Positions 1 through 5,923 are shown, counted from the stretch's first letter. The stretch is 7,315 nucleotides of DNA from Anaerolineae bacterium (GCA_025454715.1 JALONY010000127.1:1-7315); one strand, 5' to 3'. The notes: generated by a model from the letters alone, not told the origin. Numbers and translations: made by a program.

Positions 1-1
1 C

Positions 2-877
2 AACGACGCGCTCAACCGTGATGAGCGCTTCGACGAGGTCGGGCCCAGCGGGCAGGTGCTGTGGACGCTCAAGCGCCTTCAGCCCGCCGCCGTGCGCGAC
101 AAACCGGCCTTGTTGCGCTATGCCCCGCCCCAGTTCGACGTGCGCTTGGTCGGCCCCGACGACCGTGCGGTCGAGGCCGAAATCGACGACGAATATTCCG
201 ACCTGCCCACCCAGCGCGTCACGGTCGGCAAATTTCGCCTGATTTACCCGCACCGCCGCGCCGGAACCCTGCCGCTCAACAGCCAAACCCGCGCCATCTT
301 CCCGACCGCCCGCCGCGCCCCGCGCATCTTCATCACCTTGGTCGATGAGACCGACGGCGAGGCGTTCAACGGCTGGGTGGTGCCCAACGAGCGCTACGTC
401 TATGGCGTGCTGCCGTTTTATGAGAAGCACAAGGTGCCGCTGGGCGCGGTGCTGACGGCACGGCGCGACACCGACCCCGGGCGCATCCGCCTCGGCTTCG
501 ACGGCCCGTTGCGCTCCCATGTCGAGCACCTCACCATCCTGAGCGCCAACGCCGATCAACCGCTGTTCGCGCTCAGCAAGCGCACCATCGCCCCGCCTTT
601 CGACGACATGATGCTGTTCGGCATCGACGAGCTTCAGCCGGTCGAGGCGCTGGCGCAATCGTTCAACCAAGCCCGCAAGGGGTTGGTCGCTCTGTTGCGG
701 ATGCTCATCCCGCCCCTGACGCGCCTCAGCCCCCAAAATGCCGTCCACTTCAAGACGCTGTACGCGGTCGTCAACGTCTTCCGCCGCACCGCCCCCGACC
801 TGCTGGCCGCCACGCTCAACGGCAACGCGGACTTCGACAACAGCGTCGGGCAGTTGTGGAAGCTCAACGACCTCTAG
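2..877 (+). CDS. Conserved hypothetical protein, 5' end cut by window edge
   Basis: The frame is open from base 2 to a TAG at 875-877, giving at least 291 residues. No start is needed inside the window: the first visible residues (NDALNRDERFDEVGPSG) read straight on into an ATG-less coding frame, so the gene very probably begins upstream. The stretch RFDEVGPSGQVLWTLKRL near the visible N-terminus resembles the wing end of a winged-helix domain of the HARE-HTH kind; this is an impression, not an alignment. The rest looks like a mixed alpha/beta soluble protein with no signal peptide or membrane segment in view. I do not recognise a function. It is followed after 27 bases by a second hypothetical gene on the same strand, and it probably opens or belongs to the operon ending in purU. 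I am confident that it is coding and have no confidence in a role. Confidence 0.8.
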   Translation, partial: NDALNRDERFDEVGPSGQVLWTLKRLQPAAVRDKPALLRYAPPQFDVRLVGPDDRAVEAEIDDEYSDLPTQRVTVGKFRLIYPHRRAGTLPLNSQTRAIFPTARRAPRIFITLVDETDGEAFNGWVVPNERYVYGVLPFYEKHKVPLGAVLTARRDTDPGRIRLGFDGPLRSHVEHLTILSANADQPLFALSKRTIAPPFDDMMLFGIDELQPVEALAQSFNQARKGLVALLRMLIPPLTRLSPQNAVHFKTLYAVVNVFRRTAPDLLAATLNGNADFDNSVGQLWKLNDL

Positions 878-904
878 CCCACACCCAGAAACGAGCCTGT
901 CCTT

Positions 905-1333
905 ATGACCTCCCCGACGCCCGCCCGCCCGATGAAGCCGACCCTCGACACCCCTTACCACATCGATTACGACTGGTTCGCCACCACCGAGGGCGAGGAC
1001 TTGCGCGTGTACCTGCTGTCGCACCTGCCGCCCGCCCTGCGCGAGCAACTGGAGCAGGGCGGTGACAGCCGCGAGATGGACTTCATCGACCCGACCACCG
1101 GCCAAGTGCAGCGCCTCGACGCGCTGCGCCTCGCCGTGCGCCAAGCCGCCCAAGCCCCCGATTTCATCAACCGCGACATCGGGGTGGTCGATTGCTTGTT
1201 TCGGGTGTTCCTTCGCAACGACAACACCGCCCAGTCACCGCGCCAATTGGCAGAGCTGACCGGTCACCCCGCCCAAACCGTGCTCAACCTGATCAGCAAG
1301 CGGGTGTACAAAGGCATCCGCCCTGCCCCCTAA
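905..1333 (+). CDS. Conserved hypothetical protein with HTH-like C-terminus
   Basis: This is a 142-residue cytoplasmic protein. The N-terminal part (residues 11-105) carries motifs such as PYHIDYDWF and REMDFIDPTTGQVQRLDAL and ends in a hydrophobic helix (VVDCLFRVFLRN). Residues 111-140 (SPRQLAELTG, then HPAQTVLNLI, then SKRVYKGIRP) have the spacing of a helix-turn-helix: a helix, a Gly turn, then a recognition-like helix. Only a weak ACGAG lies 9 bases before the ATG at 905. The in-frame ATG at 935 (MKPTLDTPYH) is a possible alternative start, and the more structured sequence begins there, but nothing resembling a ribosome site precedes it. The gene lies 27 bases after the preceding gene and 23 bases before the next, so co-transcription is likely. 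The function is unknown. DNA or RNA binding is an inference from the C-terminal pattern only. Confidence 0.8.
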   Translation: MTSPTPARPMKPTLDTPYHIDYDWFATTEGEDLRVYLLSHLPPALREQLEQGGDSREMDFIDPTTGQVQRLDALRLAVRQAAQAPDFINRDIGVVDCLFRVFLRNDNTAQSPRQLAELTGHPAQTVLNLISKRVYKGIRPAP

Positions 1334-1356
1334 CCCAACCACCGAGGACAACCCCC

Positions 1357-1791
1357 ATGGGACGAGTCGTGAACACCAATGACCCGGGCAAGCGCCGCAA
1401 TGCCCTGATGCGTGACGCCGCCGAATTGTTGCGCCACCTGTTGCTGCAAGCCGCCATCACCGATGAGGCCAAGGACATGCTGGCGCAATTGGTCTACACC
1501 CTGCGCGAGGTGGACGAGGGCATCGAGGAATCGGCCAAGGCGTGGGAGAAGCGCGATTATTGGATGAAGGCCGAGGAGTTCCGCGCCCGTTGGATGTGGG
1601 CGGGCAGCGCCGCCGACGAGCTGGCGCAGCTCATCCGCCGCGAGGACTGGGCGACCCTGCCGACCTTCTTGGTCAAGCTGATGCCCAAGTTCTCCGACAT
1701 CACCATCACCAAATTTACCCGCGAGGCCGCCCTGTGGTTGGGCGCTTATCGCCGCTTGATGGCCGAGACCGCCCGAGACAAAACCCCATGA
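1357..1791 (+). CDS. Conserved hypothetical helical protein, coupled to purU
   Basis: This is a 144-residue protein beginning MGRVVNTNDPGKRRN. The ATG at 1357 is preceded by GAGGA at 1344-1348 with 8 bases of spacing, which decides this start over the longer open frame that begins at 1192 inside the upstream gene. The sequence looks almost entirely alpha-helical and is rich in Trp, Arg and Glu (EKRDYWMKAEEFRARWMWAG around residues 64-83). It has a conserved-looking tail (FSDITITKFTREAALWLGAY) and no signal peptide or membrane segment. I associate this protein type with Chloroflexota genomes but know no function for it. Its TGA (1789-1791) overlaps the purU ATG (1788-1790) as ATGA, which implies translational coupling and a fixed stoichiometric or regulatory link with PurU. 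Confidence 0.85.
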   Translation: MGRVVNTNDPGKRRNALMRDAAELLRHLLLQAAITDEAKDMLAQLVYTLREVDEGIEESAKAWEKRDYWMKAEEFRARWMWAGSAADELAQLIRREDWATLPTFLVKLMPKFSDITITKFTREAALWLGAYRRLMAETARDKTP

Positions 1792-2648
1792 CCGACAGCC
1801 ATTCCGCCATCCTCCTGATTTCGTGCCCCGACCAAAAAGGGTTGGTGGCCGCCGTCACCCGCTTCATCTTCGAGCAGGGCGGCAACATCCTGCACCTCGA
1901 CCAGCACGTCGATGCCGAGGCCAGCGCCTTCTTCATGCGCGTCGAGTGGGACTTGCACGGCTTCGGCCTCGAGCGGGACGCCATCGCCACCGCCTTCGAC
2001 TTGACCATCGCCCGCCGCTTCAACATGACGTGGTCGATCGCCTTCAGCGACAGCGTGCCGCGCATGGCCTTGTTCGTCAGCAAGCAGTCACACTGCCTAT
2101 ACGACATCTTGGGGCGCGTGCAATCGGGCGAGTGGAAGGTGCACATCCCGCTCATCATCGGCAACCACGACACGCTCAGGCCGGTGGCCGAGTCGTTCGG
2201 CATCCCGTTCCACACCTTCAAAATCACCGCCGACAACAAGGCCGAGCAAGAGGCCGCCCAAATCGCCCTGCTCCGGCAGCACAACGTCGATTTGGTGGTG
2301 TTGGCGCGCTATATGCAAATCGTGACCGGCCAGCTCATCGGGCAGTTCCACAACCGCATCATCAACATCCACCACTCGTTTTTGCCGGCCTTCGCCGGAG
2401 CCAAGCCATACCACGCCGCCTCGGCGCGTGGGGTAAAACTCATCGGGGCGACCAGCCACTACGTGACCGAGGAGCTGGACGCGGGGCCGATCATCGCGCA
2501 GGACGTGCTGGCGGTCAACCACCGCGACAGCGTGGCCGACCTCGTCCGCAAGGGGCAAGATGTCGAGAAATTGGTGCTGGCGCAAGCCATCTGGGCGCAC
2601 CTCAACCAGCGCGTGCTGGTCTACAACAACAAGACGGTCGTATTCTAA
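1788..2648 (+). CDS. purU: Formyltetrahydrofolate deformylase PurU
   Basis: PurU hydrolyses 10-formyltetrahydrofolate to formate and tetrahydrofolate in the cytoplasm. In well-studied bacteria this balances folate pools and supplies formate to PurT. The 286-residue product has the usual PurU length and layout. An N-terminal ACT domain (about residues 6-84, opening ILLISCPDQKGLVAAVTRFI) is followed by a formyltransferase-fold domain (about 93-270). The catalytic Asn/His/Asp set is visible: N193 and H195 in NIHHSFLPAF, and D231 in TEELDAGPII. H196 and the FAGAKPYHAA segment are typical of PurU rather than PurN. The start overlaps the stop of the preceding gene (ATGA) and has no strong Shine-Dalgarno of its own, so translation probably depends on coupling. 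It is the last gene of the plus-strand run; a GC-rich hairpin follows 13 bases after the stop. Confidence 0.95.
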   Translation: MTDSHSAILLISCPDQKGLVAAVTRFIFEQGGNILHLDQHVDAEASAFFMRVEWDLHGFGLERDAIATAFDLTIARRFNMTWSIAFSDSVPRMALFVSKQSHCLYDILGRVQSGEWKVHIPLIIGNHDTLRPVAESFGIPFHTFKITADNKAEQEAAQIALLRQHNVDLVVLARYMQIVTGQLIGQFHNRIINIHHSFLPAFAGAKPYHAASARGVKLIGATSHYVTEELDAGPIIAQDVLAVNHRDSVADLVRKGQDVEKLVLAQAIWAHLNQRVLVYNNKTVVF

Positions 2649-2661
2649 GACCCTCGGCGCG

Positions 2662-2689
2662 CCACAGCCCTCCAGCTTGGGGGCTGTGG
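2662..2689 (+). terminator. GC-rich hairpin after purU, no U-tract
   Basis: CCACAGCCC (2662-2670) pairs perfectly with GGGCTGTGG (2681-2689). A further G-U and C-G pair can close a 6-base loop. No T-run follows (next bases GCGACGG), so this is not a canonical intrinsic terminator. It may slow polymerase, protect the purU mRNA 3' end, or separate purU from the peptidase gene. I see no clear promoter in the rest of the 99-base gap. Confidence 0.45.
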
Positions 2690-2747
2690 GCGACGGTCAG
2701 GCACCGCACGACACTGTGATGGACGATTTTGGGAAGGTGAATAAACG

Positions 2748-3725
2748 ATGCGAAACATGATTAAGATGCTGTGCGAGACATGGGGGCCGTCGGGCTATGA
2801 GCACCACGTCCGCCGCCTGATTCAGGCCGAGGTCGCGCCGTTCGTCGATGAGATGCGCGTGGACGCGCTGGGCAACCTGATTTGCCGCGTGGGCAATGGC
2901 GCGCAACGGGTGCTGTTCGCGGCGCACATGGACGAGATTGGGGCGATGATTACGTTCGTCGAGCCGTCGTCTGGCATGGGGCGCATCGCCGACATCGGCG
3001 GCCTGATTAAGGGCATCTTGCCCGGCACCCGCGTGCAATTCGAGGACGGTACCCACGGCGTGCTGTGGGCCAACCAAGCCCGCCAGCCCGACCGCACCAT
3101 CGACGATTTCTACATCGACCCGCTGGGTAAGCCCATCGCCAGCGGCACGCCGGTCACGTTCTGGCGCGAGGCGGCCTTTCAGGGCGATTACGCCACCTCC
3201 AAGGCGCTCGATGACCGCATCGGGTGCGTCGTCTTGATCGAGGCGCTCAAGCGGCTGAACAAGCAGACCGACAACACCGTCTACGCGGTCTTCACCGTCC
3301 AAGAAGAGGTTGGGTTGCGCGGGGCGGCGGCGGCGGCCTACGGCGTAGACCCCCACGTCGCGGTCGCCATCGACGTGACCGATACCGGCGACCTGCCCAA
3401 AAACACCAAGATGCAGGTCAAGCTGGGCGGTGGCGCGGCCATCAAGGTGCACGACCCCGGGTTGGTCGTCCCCCGCGCCGTGATTGATTGGATGGTCAAC
3501 CGCGCCGAGGCCGACGGCCTGCCGCACCAATTGGAACTGCTGCCGGGCGGCACGACCGACGCGGCGCGCTTTCAGGTCAGCCGCGCTGGGGTGCCCAGCG
3601 GCTGCATCAGCATCCCGTGCCGCTATATCCACACCACCAGCGAGACGGTGCACCTCGGCGATGTCGAGGCGGCGGCGGGCTTGGTGGCGGGGTTGGCGCG
3701 CCATGCGGCGGTGCTGGGGTCATAA
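2748..3725 (+). CDS. M42-family metallo-aminopeptidase (glutamyl aminopeptidase/TET-like)
   Basis: The product is a cytoplasmic di-metal aminopeptidase of the M42 family, whose members assemble into tetrahedral 12-mers that trim peptides released by proteases. It has 325 residues, slightly shorter than the 340-360 usual for the family. The metal and catalytic residues are all visible: H60 (AAHMDEIG), the bridging Asp at D155 (ALDDRIG), catalytic E186 and metal-binding E187 (VQEEVGLRG), D209 (AIDVTDTGD) and H295 (YIHTTSETV). The PDZ-like dimerisation insert typical of M42 lies between about residues 68 and 150. The ATG at 2748 follows GGGAAGGTGA (2731-2740) with suitable spacing. The gene may be expressed separately from purU, since a hairpin lies between them. 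Some M42 relatives are annotated as endoglucanase (CelM); the intact di-metal site makes aminopeptidase the better call. Substrate preference cannot be read from sequence. Confidence 0.93.
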   Translation: MRNMIKMLCETWGPSGYEHHVRRLIQAEVAPFVDEMRVDALGNLICRVGNGAQRVLFAAHMDEIGAMITFVEPSSGMGRIADIGGLIKGILPGTRVQFEDGTHGVLWANQARQPDRTIDDFYIDPLGKPIASGTPVTFWREAAFQGDYATSKALDDRIGCVVLIEALKRLNKQTDNTVYAVFTVQEEVGLRGAAAAAYGVDPHVAVAIDVTDTGDLPKNTKMQVKLGGGAAIKVHDPGLVVPRAVIDWMVNRAEADGLPHQLELLPGGTTDAARFQVSRAGVPSGCISIPCRYIHTTSETVHLGDVEAAAGLVAGLARHAAVLGS

Positions 3726-3737
3726 TCCCCCGCCCCC

Positions 3738-3770
3738 CACGCCCGTAGGGGCGCAGCGTGCTGCGCCCGC
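3738..3770. repeat. Palindromic intergenic repeat, copy 1
   Basis: The copy reads CACGCCCGTAG followed by GGGCGCAGCG and TGCTGCGCCC arms (3749-3768), a near-perfect 20-base palindrome. It matches copy 2 at 4994-5027 except for one missing C and one T/C change at the centre. It lies between two convergent genes. Similar GTAGGGGCGCAGC... elements are, from memory, scattered between genes in Chloroflexota and other environmental genomes. Confidence 0.8.
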
Positions 3771-3797
3771 CCCTGCACCCACCAGTCCGCAGGGGCG
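3768..3797. terminator. Possible bidirectional hairpin between convergent genes
   Basis: CGCCCCTGC (3768-3776) pairs perfectly over 9 bp with GCAGGGGCG (3789-3797), leaving a 12-base loop. It overlaps the end of repeat copy 1, and the two palindromes could form alternative folds. The position between the peptidase stop (3725) and the R2lox stop (3814) suggests a terminator for both strands, but neither side has a T-run. Confidence 0.45.
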
Positions 3798-3813
3798 CGG
3801 ATTGCCGCCGCGC

Positions 3814-4719
3814 CTAGGCGTCCTCGCCATCGATGGCGGCGTCGGTGATGGCGTGCACATCCGCCAAATCGGCACCGCGTGAGGCCGCGATGCGCCCCAA
3901 GCGCTTTTGGAACTGCATCGCGGCGAACCCGATGAACTCGTCCACGTTCAAGCCGAACGGCACGGGGTCGTAATGGGCGAAAATCTCCTGAATCACCCCC
4001 AACGCCAACGGGAACAGCCCGTTCATGGTCTGTTCGGCGGCGTCCCACAGGTGCGGATGCTCGGCCACCAAACGCGAAATCAAGTACACGCCGTAGGCGA
4101 TGTGGCGCGACTCGTCTTGCTTCAGCTTTTGGATGCCCTCGACCGTGCCCGGGAAGATGCCGCTGCGCTGGAGCATGGTGAAGAAGGCGTGATAACCGGT
4201 CTCGGCCAACACCCCCTCGACCACCATGTTATACGTGACCGAGGCGATTAATTGCGCCTCGGCGGATGTGTCGAGGTCGAGGCGGCCTAGCGCGTTGGGC
4301 AACGCCTCGTAAAACAAGGCGCGGTAGCTGGCGCCGTGATAATGCTCGAGGTCTTGCCCGTTGACCTGCGCGACCTCGCGCAGGAAGCGCTCGAAGAAGT
4401 CGGTATGCTTGGCCTCTTCCCACAAAAAGCTGGTCAAGAACAATTCTTCTTCCAAGCGCCCCTCGCTGGCCACCGTCCGCACCAACGGCAACAAATCGAG
4501 CGTGACGGCCTCCTCCCCCGCCACGAACATGGCGGTTAGGCGCAAAATCACGTCGCGCTCTGGGTCGGTCAACGCTGCCCAGTGCTGCCGGTCGGGCGTG
4601 AGGTCAATCAAGCTGGGGTTCCAAATGCCGAGGCGCTTGGCTTTCTCGAACAAGCGCATCGGCGGCAGGGTGCGGTCGAGGCCGCGCCGCGTGGTCACGA
4701 ATCCGTCATGCTGAGCCAT
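3814..4719 (-). CDS. R2-like ligand-binding oxidase (R2lox)
   Basis: The product is a ferritin-like di-metal oxidase related to the ribonucleotide reductase R2 subunit. Characterised members bind an Mn/Fe centre and a fatty-acid-like ligand and form a Val-Tyr ether cross-link; the physiological substrate is unknown. It has 301 residues, a normal length. All six expected ligands are present at the expected spacing: E69 (AGEEAVT), E102 and H105 (WEEAKH), E168 (VVEGVLAE), E203 and H206 (DESRHIAYG). V72 and Y163, the cross-link pair, are also present. This combination separates it from NrdB proper and from p-aminobenzoate N-oxygenases. The ATG at 4719-4717 follows GGGGGAG with an adequate gap. 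That ribosome site lies in the 3' arm of a terminator-like hairpin, so expression is probably conditional. The nearest same-strand gene upstream is 395 bases away and no partner is encoded alongside. Confidence 0.93.
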   Translation of the reverse strand: MAQHDGFVTTRRGLDRTLPPMRLFEKAKRLGIWNPSLIDLTPDRQHWAALTDPERDVILRLTAMFVAGEEAVTLDLLPLVRTVASEGRLEEELFLTSFLWEEAKHTDFFERFLREVAQVNGQDLEHYHGASYRALFYEALPNALGRLDLDTSAEAQLIASVTYNMVVEGVLAETGYHAFFTMLQRSGIFPGTVEGIQKLKQDESRHIAYGVYLISRLVAEHPHLWDAAEQTMNGLFPLALGVIQEIFAHYDPVPFGLNVDEFIGFAAMQFQKRLGRIAASRGADLADVHAITDAAIDGEDA

Positions 4720-4766
4720 GAAAAAAACACTCCCCCGTATCGTTTCTAAGCGTTACGAAGGAGTGT
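4720..4766 (-). promoter_or_regulatory. Terminator-like hairpin overlapping the R2lox ribosome site
   Basis: On the minus strand the arms ACACTCCTTCGTAACG (4766-4751) and CGATACGGGGGAGTGT (4742-4727) form a 16-position stem with 13 Watson-Crick pairs, two U-G pairs and one A-A mismatch. The loop is 8 bases (CTTAGAAA). Seven U residues follow at 4727-4721, the first of them paired, then C and the ATG. This is the form of an intrinsic terminator, and the Shine-Dalgarno GGGGGAG is inside the 3' arm. A weak promoter that would start within or past the 5' arm, TTGAAT (4773-4768) with TAGAAA (4748-4743), can be drawn but has a 19-base spacer. Confidence 0.7.
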
Positions 4767-4781
4767 AATTCAAAACGCGCT

Positions 4782-4798
4782 CATCCGCCGTTAAAGAT
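4782..4798. repeat. 17-bp direct repeat, left copy
   Basis: CATCCGCCGTTAAAGAT occurs here and again, exactly, at 5106-5122, where it covers the stop codon of the bchD remnant. The copies bracket about 307 bases without a gene. Confidence 0.85.
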
Positions 4799-4805
4799 AT
4801 GCCTC

Positions 4806-4814
4806 ATGTGAAAT
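4806..4814. repeat. 9-bp inverted repeat, left arm
   Basis: ATGTGAAAT is the exact reverse complement of ATTTCACAT at 5100-5108. The arms lie just inside (left) and overlapping (right) the 17-bp direct repeats. Confidence 0.7.
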
Positions 4815-4983
4815 ACAACGTGCTCGGTCGATGCAATATCGGGGATGTTGGCCGTCGGTGCCCGCTGGGCGCTAAAGCACCCAGCTAGGAGAAGAACAAG
4901 CCCGCAAGGGGCTGGGATACCCTCGTTACCACCCTATTTCAGGCGCCGTATTTGCTCGTCCATGCGTGGGTTTTGTCTTACAC
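4808..4983 (+). ncRNA. Candidate structured RNA, family unknown
   Basis: The ends of this roughly 176-base stretch pair as an interrupted rod. GUG 4808-4810 pairs with CAC 4981-4983, ACAA 4815-4818 with UUGU 4973-4976, and CGUGC 4819-4823 with GCGUG 4964-4968. GG 4826-4827 pairs with CC 4960-4961, CGA 4829-4831 with UCG 4956-4958, GCAA 4833-4836 with UUGC 4952-4955, and CGG 4840-4842 with CCG 4946-4948, about 24 bp in all. Inside are two hairpins: GCTGGG 4864-4869 with CCCAGC 4880-4885 (an inner GC/GC pair and a UAAA loop), and AGCCC 4899-4903 with GGGCT 4909-4913. Two G-U pairs in the rod become A-C mismatches on the other strand, which favours plus-strand transcription. Length and rod shape would suit a 6S-like RNA, but I cannot match conserved 6S elements. 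No convincing promoter is visible. The folding was done by hand; no energy was calculated. Confidence 0.35.
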
Positions 4984-4993
4984 CCCCATCCCA

Positions 4994-5027
4994 CACGCCC
5001 CGTAGGGGCGCAGCGCGCTGCGCCCGC
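4994..5027. repeat. Palindromic intergenic repeat, copy 2
   Basis: The copy reads CACGCCCCGTAG followed by the perfect 20-base palindrome GGGCGCAGCGCGCTGCGCCC at 5006-5025. It is in the same orientation as copy 1 at 3738-3770 and differs from it by one inserted C and one base at the palindrome centre. It lies inside the noncoding block between bchD and R2lox. Confidence 0.8.
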
Positions 5028-5071
5028 TCGACCGAAATCCCGAATCAGCGTCGGGCGGGGCATCGGTGAGC

Positions 5072-5097
5072 GGTGGCCGCTGGTGTGGGCGGCCACC
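5072..5097 (-). terminator. GC hairpin after the bchD remnant
   Basis: GGTGGCCGC (5072-5080) and GCGGCCACC (5089-5097) form a perfect 9-bp stem with an 8-base loop, starting 17 bases past the bchD stop on the minus strand. There is no T-run on that side, so it is a weak terminator call; it may instead be a stability or processing element at the 3' end of the bchI-bchD transcript. Confidence 0.5.
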
Positions 5098-5099
5098 TC

Positions 5100-5108
5100 A
5101 TTTCACAT
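5100..5108. repeat. 9-bp inverted repeat, right arm
   Basis: ATTTCACAT is the exact reverse complement of the left arm at 4806-4814. It overlaps the first three bases of the right 17-bp direct repeat. Confidence 0.7.
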
Positions 5109-5122
5109 CCGCCGTTAAAGAT
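5106..5122. repeat. 17-bp direct repeat, right copy
   Basis: This is a second exact copy of CATCCGCCGTTAAAGAT. It contains the stop codon of the minus-strand bchD remnant (TAA, 5117-5115), so the left copy at 4782-4798 looks like a duplicated piece of the bchD 3' end. Confidence 0.85.
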
Positions 5123-5923
5123 TGATTTCGCGCCGGATGGTCTCCAACAACGTATCGGCGCGGAGCTGCGCCAGCGAGTAGCACGGCCCGCCGAGGTGCT
5201 CGGCCAGCTTGGCGGCCAAGCCTTGGTCAAAGGCGGCGTGCTCCATGTTGATGGTGATGGTGCGGATGTCGTCATCGCGGATGAGGTGGGCGATGCGGTA
5301 AGCCTCTTCATTGGGCGGGGTGTTGGGCGTCAGGCTGACGTTGCCCGCCCCGTCGGTCAGGACGATCATGAGCGGCATCACGTCGGGGTTGAGCATCTTC
5401 TCGCGCCGGACGACCTCGTAGCTGGCGAACAAGCCCGCGCTGAGCGGGGTTTTGCCGCCGACCGGCAAATCGGCCAGCGCCTTCTTGGCCAGCACGACCG
5501 AGTTGGTCGGCTTGAGGGCGATGGTGGCGCGGTCTTTTTGGAACACGACCAGCCCGACGCGGTCGCGGCGCTGGTAGGCGTCGGTCAGGAGCGAAATAAT
5601 CGCGCCTTTGGTCGCTTGCATCCGCTCGGCCACCGCCATCGACCATGACGCATCGACCACGAACAAAATCAGGTTGGCCGCAAGGTGGCGTCAAAGGCGA
5701 TGTCGTTGTTCTTGCCGTTGGCGGGCACGGCGCGGATGTAGCGCCCGCGCTTGCGGTCGGTGATGGTGCGGCTACGCCGCCCCGAGGCACGGCGCGTTTG
5801 GCGGTCGAACTGCGTTTGCAATTTGCGCGTCTCGAACTCGGGGGCAGAGGCGACCTTTTTGCCGCCGTCCCACCAATTTTCCTGTTGGCCGGTGCCGAAC
5901 GGGTTCTGGGGGGACGGCTGCAT
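5115..5923 (-). pseudogene. bchD: Broken BchD/ChlD-like chelatase VWA subunit (internal deletion and frameshift)
   Basis: BchD/ChlD-type subunits use a VWA domain with a MIDAS metal site to bridge the AAA+ motor and the large chelatase subunit. The sequence lies in two frames. The first runs from ATG 5923, or is open further back to the bchI end, to a TGA at 5671-5669. It carries the linker FDRQTRRASGRRSRT, then GRYIRAVPANGKNNDIAFD and ATLR. The second, readable from about 5690 and continuing from 5666 to the TAA at 5115, begins NLILFVVDASWSMA and holds the whole VWA core: MIDAS D5, S7 and S9 numbered from the TTG at 5666, T73 in GGKTPLSAG, and D105 in LTDGAGN. In intact relatives an AAAPYQ-like start and a basic segment of roughly 40-50 residues separate ATLR from the VWA strand; here they are missing, and the join shifts frame by one base. 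The Trp in DASWS replaces the usual Gly but leaves the metal residues. A sequencing or assembly error at the junction is the main alternative. Confidence 0.8.

Noticed and set aside
1192..1356. Longer start for the 144-residue protein
   Set aside because: The extension overlaps the preceding gene and reads as proline- and arginine-rich out-of-frame sequence. The ATG at 1357 has a good Shine-Dalgarno.
2697..3704. Minus-strand open frame of 335 codons opposite the M42 peptidase
   Set aside because: The peptidase on the plus strand has every catalytic residue. The opposite frame is Arg/Ala/Asp-rich with no recognisable motif.
4922..4935. T-box-like motif AGGGTGGTAACGAG on the minus strand upstream of R2lox
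   Set aside because: It matches 12 of 14 positions of the T-box consensus, but no stem I elements are seen upstream. No matching CCCT arm follows to make the antiterminator, and the real hairpin is about 160 bases further on. R2lox is also not an amino-acid or tRNA-linked gene.
3738..5027. CRISPR-like reading of the repeated palindromes
   Set aside because: There are only two copies, 1.2 kb apart, with a gene between them; there is no regular spacing and no cas gene.
4782..5122. Phage or integron attachment sites
   Set aside because: The exact 17-bp repeats enclose only about 300 noncoding bases, with no integrase, tRNA or cassette gene in the window.
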